From contig CAUJNA010003772.1 in assembly GCA_963377175.1 (NCBI GenBank), forward strand, positions 1,160,115-1,224,114: DNA of 64,000 bases, in the 5' to 3' direction. A program made the translations under genes and the position numbers. Under the pieces are notes generated by a model. That model did not search any database. It saw only the letters and a list, made by a program, of their open reading frames with translations, and was not told where the DNA came from. Positions 58,120-64,000 of the stretch are shown here, piece by piece (the stretch's first letter is position 1; each line of letters opens with the position of its first letter). Source of the DNA: Effrenium voratum. Taxonomy: Eukaryota > Sar > Dinophyceae > Suessiales > Symbiodiniaceae.

Positions 58120-58142
58120 CTCGAGGCAGGTGGAAAGGAATG
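58120..58142 (-). promoter_or_regulatory. Putative trans-splice acceptor upstream of the hydrolase start
   Basis: Read on the minus strand, a pyrimidine-rich run (TTCATTCCTTTCCACCTGCC) ends in CTCGAG directly before the ATG at 58119. An AG abutting the start codon after a pyrimidine tract is what a spliced-leader addition site would look like. That it is trans- rather than cis-spliced is inference, from the lack of any upstream in-frame exon and from dinoflagellate biology. Confidence 0.4.
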
Positions 58143-58149
58143 AATTCCG

Positions 58150-58250
58150 TGGGAAACCCCTGCGAAACTCATGGGAAACCTGTGAAAAACCATGAAAAAC
58201 CTTGGCAAAGGGGAAACCCGTTAGAAACCCGTGGCAAACCCTGAAGATTT
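58150..58250. repeat. Degenerate GAAACCCGTG-type tandem repeat
   Basis: Repeats of roughly 10-20 bases (GGGAAACCC, GGAAACCTGTG, GAAACCCGTGG) immediately upstream of the hydrolase start on the minus strand. It occupies the place where a promoter might lie; no known promoter motif is seen. Confidence 0.5.
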
Positions 58251-58935
58251 AGCTGGAAGGCTATTTTGCCAGCAAAAGCTGCTCTTTGCCAACCCTGCGG
58301 CAGGTTCCTATCAAAATCTGCCTGAACCTTCAGCCCAAATACACCGCCACCGAACACACATCCAGAGTTGATCTATGTTCGTCTTGGAGGTGGTGTGGCG
58401 TGTTAACCACATCCAAACACTGGTGACAAAAATAATTTACCCAAAACCCTTAATCAAAAGTCCAAAGGGCAAATATCCGCGCAGTTTTCACTTGTTGAGG
58501 CTTCCCCTACAAAGCTTGTTTTACCCATTGCGGTCGGGAGGCGCAACCAGACTGCTAAGCCGACTGGGTTCAACACATTTTTCGTCCAACGCACAGAGAA
58601 GGGAGTAATCAACCTTGCAAGTTAGATGCCACCCCCGGATGAGAAAAAGAGTGAAGGAGTGAAGGATGGGACACCCACCTACTACTCAATCCGAAGTTGG
58701 TTCTGCCTGGGTTTCCACAATGGCTTCCAAAGTTGTGTTCTAAAGAAAATGCGGACTTGTTGCAAAAAGCTCTACCAATGTTGACGGGTCAATGTCGGCG
58801 TTGAGCCAGATCAGTTGGTACAGCAACATGCTGGCAGGAGTGCGAATCAGCAACCGCCCGAGCCAGCCCAAATAACACATGGCTATGGGTCAAAATAAAA
58901 CCACCAGGATATGGCGCGCAGGTGGTATGTTTCAT

Positions 58936-61255
58936 TTATCGGGGTTCCATGTTGGGCACCTTCTTTTGACCCAAAAAACACATCCACTCGCAAAGACGCG
59001 GAGTCTTGGGAAAGGCCACGCGTCCGTCTGGCCCCATGGGGTCCTGGAAGGCGGACACAAACGCGCCCTCCACCGAGCCTCGCGTGGAAGGCAACGGCCC
59101 CTCGTGGGCAGATTGGGCCCGAAGCTCAAAGCCAAGTGGCCCGGAGAAAACAAAGGCTGGTGATACTGACTTACGAGATCTGATGCTGAAGCCCGACACA
59201 TGCCTGGGGTAAATATCTAAGTTTCTGAGCAAAGAGCCACAAACAAAGAGGCACCCACTCTAATACAAGCCCGCACGCATGTGCTCCTTTTGCCAACGGC
59301 AACTTGTGTTCAACGCTTTCGTGTTTCGTCATTGTTTGTTGGCGCAAACATCTTCATGAGCTGTGCCGGGCATGGGTGTCGATGCTCCATTGCAAAGTAG
59401 CCTTTCAGGGTTCACGATTGAACACTCGAATGGGTTGGCTGGTTGGCTGGTTGGCTGGTTGGATGGCTGGCTGACAATTGGCTTTCACTCGTCGCAGAGA
59501 ACATGCTACGAAGCACGCCTCTCTTCGCGCGCCCCAGGGCCTCTCGAAATGCCCGACAATGGGCCTCCCATGGCCTCCCCATCTGACGGGATGCAGGTAT
59601 GTGACGAGGGGACATGGCTTTCAAGTTGGATCCAAAGCCAGGCAAGGCACAGTCGAACATCTGGTCGAACAGCAGGATCGCGAACCTTACGCCACGTTAC
59701 GGCGACATGTTCATGGTATCGCTTACCCTAGCCCAGAGCAGGAGGCTCTTGAATCAAGGGCCCGCGAAGCGAGAGCACAAATGGCCCTTGGGCAGCGAGT
59801 TAAACACTGTGGAAACCGGACAGTCTGGACAAATAAAAAAAAAACTACCTCGTACCTCGAATTATTAAAGTGCTGAAAAATGTTGAAAGGTCAACACTTC
59901 CGTAGGCTCCGACCAAATGGCACTTCGCGGGCCCAAGGGGCCAAGGAACATCTCAGCAAGATAGCTCGGCAAATCAACACTAGGACAACTACAAACACAA
60001 CCCATGAACATGCCAAAGGGCAACCGACACATTTCAAAACGGCACGCGAAGTTGAACAATTGTCTCTCCTAAATTTGCTTTTGCAGGGGTTGCAGCTTGC
60101 ACTCTTGCCAGCTAGAACGCAATATGATTCCTGCTGGCCTTGAAAGCCCAGAGCACCGATGTGTGGAGCAATCATCCCTCATGGTCATTGAAAATCACTG
60201 GATCCCTTGCCATTGTACCAAAGGAGGCTCCAACCATGGCTACTGAAGTGGGGTACCGAAAGTGGCAGCCAACAACAAGATGTTTTGCTTCCTAGCTACT
60301 TCTCCAGCCAAACACAGCGTAAAAACCCTCTCATGAAACTTGCTCAAGCAATCTCTTACGCAACGTGCTCGTGCTACTTGCTTTGCAAAACACTCGTGTA
60401 CAATCCTTGTGGAAATTGCTGTAGAAACCTCTGGCACAACTTGCTCTAGCAAACTCTGGCATAACTTGCGTGCGTAACTTGCTCAAGCAATCTCTCATGC
60501 AACTCGCTAGTGCAACTTGACTTGCTCAATCGGCACCACACGTTTCCTCAGAAATGGGCAAACAACAAATCACATGAAGGGGCGAATCTGGAGAAAAAAA
60601 CAACAACTCCGAGAGGCAAACATGTTTGTCTTCATGCGACCCAGCCACAAATCCCGCAGAATAGCCCCCTCGCAGTGGACGCCACACTGGAAGCCGCCGC
60701 CTTCCTGCAACTATGCCAGGCATTCTTGTCCACATTGCACACATTCATTGGATGGGAAAAACCTTGTTGGGTCCAAACAAAATGTTACCCATGTCAACTC
60801 CGCCACCTCTGAAGGTGTCTTTCTGGTTTGCCTCCTTGTGCTTCACAAGTCAGGCTTTACTGTTTTGCACCTCCTCAACAGGCAGGCGCAGGCAGGCAGG
60901 CAAGCAGGCAAGGAAGGCAGGCAGGCAAGCAGACAAACAACAGGCCGGCAGGCAGCCAGACAAGCAAACAAGCAGGCAAGCAGTCGGGCAGGCAGGCAGA
61001 CAGCAAGCAAGCAGGCAAGGAAACACGCGCGCACACGTACACACGCACGCATGCACGCACGCACGCACGAACGCACGCGCACACACACAAATACACACTA
61101 ACACACAAACACACACAGAGACACAAAACCGACCAACGTATCGATAACCCAACCATCCGACCAACCGGCCAACCGATCCACCGACCAGCCAAACAGAAGA
61201 ACTCACAAACAAACAAACAAAGAAACAAACAAACAAACAAATAGGCAAGCACGCC

Positions 61256-61294
<39 letters not shown>

Positions 61295-63937
61295 AAACTA
61301 GCCAACAACAAAACAGACAGACAAGCACCACATTTAGGAAACAGACCAGTCCCGAAACGCGCAAACAAATGAAAAGTTCAGCAGACGAAAGACTGCAGAA
61401 GAAACTGGCTGTGAAGCTTCCTGGCTGAAGTAGTGCTGCATTGCCAGCTCTTCCACTGTGAGTTCCTCCAGGAGGAAGCCTCCAGCGATTGCCAGTGGGT
61501 GGTGAGCCCCATAGGTCAGGGGTGGACCACTGTTTGTAATATATATAAATAATATGCGTGCACGTATGCAGGCGCATTTGCGAATGCACATTGATATGTA
61601 TTCGTACATGTATGAAGACCTTTTACTTTCCCATTTCGAACATTCCCTGAACAATACATGCCTATTGTCAATTTTCTCGGATCCCATGCCCATGCTGGTG
61701 CAGAAATTTCCTTACACTGTGACGAACACACGGCTCCTGTTGTTGACCAACAACCATCTGAGATCCCAAAGGCAAGACGTTGCACCACGGACGGGGTTGT
61801 ATGACTTCTAGAGTGAGATTGAAAGAAGCGGCTATGATTCGCACTGCTGTTGCCATTTGGTGCTTGTCGGGGCGGTCGTTCCCTGAATGCAACTGCAACA
61901 AAACCAAACACCCATGGCCCATCTCCACACGTGCTGTCATTCAATAATTTTCTCAACACGGTGAGAAAAGATACAGAGGCAAAGGCACATATTTGTGTTG
62001 CCTGCAAGTTGGCAAGAGTCCAAGTGGGGGCCCCACTTTGGCCTTCTAATGCATGGCCAGTGAACACGAAAGAGTCGCCACGGCAAGACCCATTGCTTGC
62101 CTAATTTTGCGGGATCTCAAGCATCACACACCCACACCTAGCATGCGGCATGTTGCTGGCCCCTGCCAAGGGACATAAACAAAACTCATCACAGCTCTTT
62201 CTTCATTATTCATCCGAAACACCCGCAATCACCCGCAAACCACATGAAAAAACCGATCGAACACATCAACTCCGAGACCCCAAGCCCAGATTAGGTGAAG
62301 CTGCCATCAAACATCCGCCGATGCCCGGCGCCCACTTGCGGCAGCGCAAGCTTGCCGGCGCTCAGGTTCCGGATAGGCCCTGCAAACAGACCACAACTTC
62401 CCTGTCTGCCATGTCACCCGCACAAAAAACAAATGGGAGAAAGGCAAGCCTGCCACGTCAAGCGGTCACTTACTCTTGTTCAGGTAGCTGAGCCTGTGGC
62501 TCTAGGCACCGTTAAGAACTGGAGCCAGCACCAGGGACAGGAATTGGAAGCAAGATTTGACCTTTGAGGTTTGACTGTTTGTTTCTTTTTGCGGAAAAAC
62601 TGTGATGACGCACATCGAGCACAACAACCCGCAAAACGGATGCAACCACCCGCAAATCCACAAGTTGCAAATCTAGATTTGCAGGATCACAGAGGACAAG
62701 CGCAATTTCCTCCTCAGCTAGTGAAGCCCTTGGATTCAGTCCACAACTATTGTCTGGGTAGGGCGAACAGCATCATGATGCGCATGGCATGCCAGTCAAA
62801 GAACAGCCTGCAAAAATAACCAAGATCTTTCTCCAAATAATTTGCCAATTTGTTTCCAACTCGGCCTTAACGGCCCATATTTGTTCAGTCGGCCAGAAAT
62901 AGTATGACAAACCAAATCGGTCAAAAGCAAATGTTAAAATGAAGCTGCAGGCAAACATGTTTTGCAATTGGCTAAGTGGTGCTGGCTCAGTTCATGGGGA
63001 TCACCTAAAACCATAACTTTGCCTTGCCTTTGATTTGTGCTGGGCAAAATGTTGCAATGTCCTCCGTGACTTCGATTTCTCGCCTGCAGCAGACTCCTCC
63101 TCCTCGATCAGCCGCACAACCAACTCGGGCAGCCATCCGCCATCCGCCACCTGCAAGCGGGCTCGCGTCGAAAGGAGACGGCATGAGTCGACACCTACCA
63201 TGGGCGCCGTCGAAGTTGTGAGCAGTTACGGCGAAGAGACAAACAAACAAACAAACAAACAAACAAACAAACAAACAAACAACCAGACAGACAGACAGAC
63301 AGACACAGACAGAGACAGACAGACACAAACAGACACAGACAAACACAGACAGAAACAGACAGACACAGACAGACACAAACAGACACAGACACACAAAACA
63401 CACAAACACACAAACACACAAACAAACAAACAAACAAACAAACAACCAACCAACCAACCAACCAACCAACCAAACACACACACACACACACTCTAAGACT
63501 CTGAAATAGGGGGTCTGCAGATGCAACAAATCTGTCCAGAAATCGGCTATGTGAATATATACATATATATATATATATATTTCGATTTAGCTCCAGAATC
63601 CACAATTTCGAGCATCCACCCTAATGGGAACCCAGGATGGGCACAAATTGTTGATTAACAAGGGGTTGTCCCAGTTGATAGGGGACCCGGTCCCAACCTC
63701 CCAAAAATCCCACCAGGCTGACTAGATCGGCCAGCCACCCAACCAGCTACCCGGCCAGCCGGCCAGCCAGCCAACCAGCCAACCAACCAACCGGCCAGCC
63801 AACCAGCCAATTTTGAATGGATCCAACGCGACCTTTTCCGCGATGCCCAGGGGCCTGGTCCAGGGCTCGGCGCCAGCGAGGCCCCAGGCCGTCGCACTTC
63901 TTGGCCAAGGCCCGGCACCTCCGCGCCAGGTCCCAGC
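58936..63937 (-). CDS. Unrecognised protein, 5 phase-compatible exons, 5' end missing
   Basis: Exons: 63855-63937, 63084-63150, 61418-61479, 59519-59582, 58936-59078. Each has an AG acceptor and a GT-, GC- or GA-type donor, and the phases join without error into 138 residues ending in TAA. Seen in it: a basic helix (WDLARRCRALAKKCDGLG), an acidic helical stretch (WLPELVVRLIEEEESAAG), LLEELTVEELAMQHYFSQE, a second basic helix (AHCRAFREALGRAKR) and a Gly/Pro-containing tail (SAFQDPMGPDGRVAFPK). The family is not recognised. The last exon overlaps an equally open plus-strand frame (59006-59212), so its strand rests on phase and on the neighbouring gene order. The stop lies 817 bases before the hydrolase start, in the same orientation. 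More exons probably lie to the right of the window. Confidence 0.5.
60330..60530. repeat. Degenerate tandem repeat with TTGCTCAAGCAA cores
   Basis: Five or more units of about 30-40 bases built on CAACTTGCTCAAGCAATCTC and variants (CAACTTGCTCTAGCAAACTC, CAACTCGCTAGTGCAACTTG). The core is palindromic. Confidence 0.7.
60885..61310. repeat. GGCA/CACG/AACA/TAAC microsatellite block
   Basis: Successive domains: GGCAGGCA and AGCA (60.89-61.02 kb), CACGCACG and ACACACA (61.02-61.13), AACCGACC (61.14-61.2), CAAACAAA, then a clean (CTAA)n run at 61.25-61.30 kb. Frames here are artefacts. Confidence 0.95.
63238..63495. repeat. AAAC/AGAC/ACACAG/AACC microsatellite block
   Basis: (AAAC)n, (AGAC)n, ACACAGACAGAC repeats, (AAAC)n, (CAAC)n and finally (CA)n. 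Just upstream, on the minus strand, of the exon at 63084-63150. Frames here are artefacts. Confidence 0.95.
63735..63815. repeat. CCAGC/CCAACCAG repeat
   Basis: Tandem CCGGCCAGCCAACCAG variants, ending 40 bases before an exon of the rightmost gene. A related GGTTGGCT run on the opposite strand lies at 59430-59465. Confidence 0.85.
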
Positions 63938-64000
63938 CTAAGGCACTCGAAAACGAACCGCGCTTTGTGGGCGAGGGAAAACAACGAGGATGATGGGAAT

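Noticed and set aside
60655..60790. Plus-strand stretch VDATLEAAAFLQLCQAFLST, resembling the start of a glycolipid-transfer-protein fold
   Set aside because: The opposite strand is equally open, no second GLTP motif or partner exon was found, and it lies in a minus-strand gene's intron.
63005..63529. 174-codon minus frame with Cys/Val/Phe-rich repeats
   Set aside because: Most of it is microsatellite. The real exon beneath it (63084-63150) is in another frame.
1..64000. Bacterial-type features: operons, Shine-Dalgarno sites, CRISPR arrays, integrons
   Set aside because: No long bacterial-style genes and no spaced direct repeats with unique spacers; tandem arrays here have no spacers, and genes are split by introns.
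1..64000. tRNA or rRNA genes
   Set aside because: No cloverleaf with recognisable A and B boxes and no rRNA-like block was noticed by eye; a covariance search would be decisive.

Overview
The window looks like nuclear DNA of a dinoflagellate. It has short GC-rich coding islands, mostly 40-160 nt, set in introns from about 270 bases to several kb. Acceptors are mostly AG followed by G, and donors are a mixture of GT, GC and occasionally GA. The islands show strong G/C preference at third codon positions, and every gene I can assemble lies on the minus strand, head to tail. Simple repeats and dispersed inverted-repeat elements fill much of the rest. I cannot name the species. Almost all long open frames in the window are accidental; real exons were found by reading frame, splice phase and protein motifs together.

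From right to left, the direction of transcription: (E) an unrecognised gene, 63.94-58.94 kb, five phase-compatible exons ending in a stop. (P) A complete 12-exon gene, 58.12-50.07 kb, for a 450-residue alpha/beta hydrolase of the platelet-activating-factor acetylhydrolase / dienelactone-hydrolase-like family, with the full Ser-Asp-His triad. (A) 46.81-39.84 kb, eight exons of a protein with an acidic N-terminal part and a helical, probably repeat-forming part. (F) 39.22-31.47 kb, seven exons of a FAN1-type VRR-NUC nuclease domain, with the catalytic PD...ExK motif rebuilt across a 37-nt exon. (C) 31.05-20.17 kb, a tentative small gene with very long introns. (D) 17.90-7.19 kb, four phase-linked exons and a fifth less certain one of an unrecognised protein.

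Non-genic structure is rich. It includes a 235-bp hairpin at 0.8-1.05 kb; a 61-bp satellite with a 114-bp higher-order unit (3.2-4.9 kb) sitting inside a dispersed element that recurs at 10.95-11.6 kb; and a MITE-like family (5.9, 7.0, 15.0 kb and diverged copies). A G-run/(TA)n family has four copies, and a terminal-inverted-repeat element at 35.5 kb has a poly-G/poly-C core. Long strand-asymmetric microsatellites lie at 18.7-20.1, 21.25-21.97, 24.1-25.5, 43.2, 60.9-61.3 and 63.2-63.5 kb. A frame-broken relic of a membrane-protein gene lies at 22.15-23.2 kb. There is no sign of bacterial operons, CRISPR arrays or rRNA/tRNA genes.

Functionally the genes share no obvious pathway. Their common features are orientation, splice-site usage and tight head-to-tail spacing (roughly 0.4-0.8 kb where both ends are visible). 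That fits dinoflagellate unidirectional gene arrays whose mRNAs are capped by spliced-leader trans-splicing.
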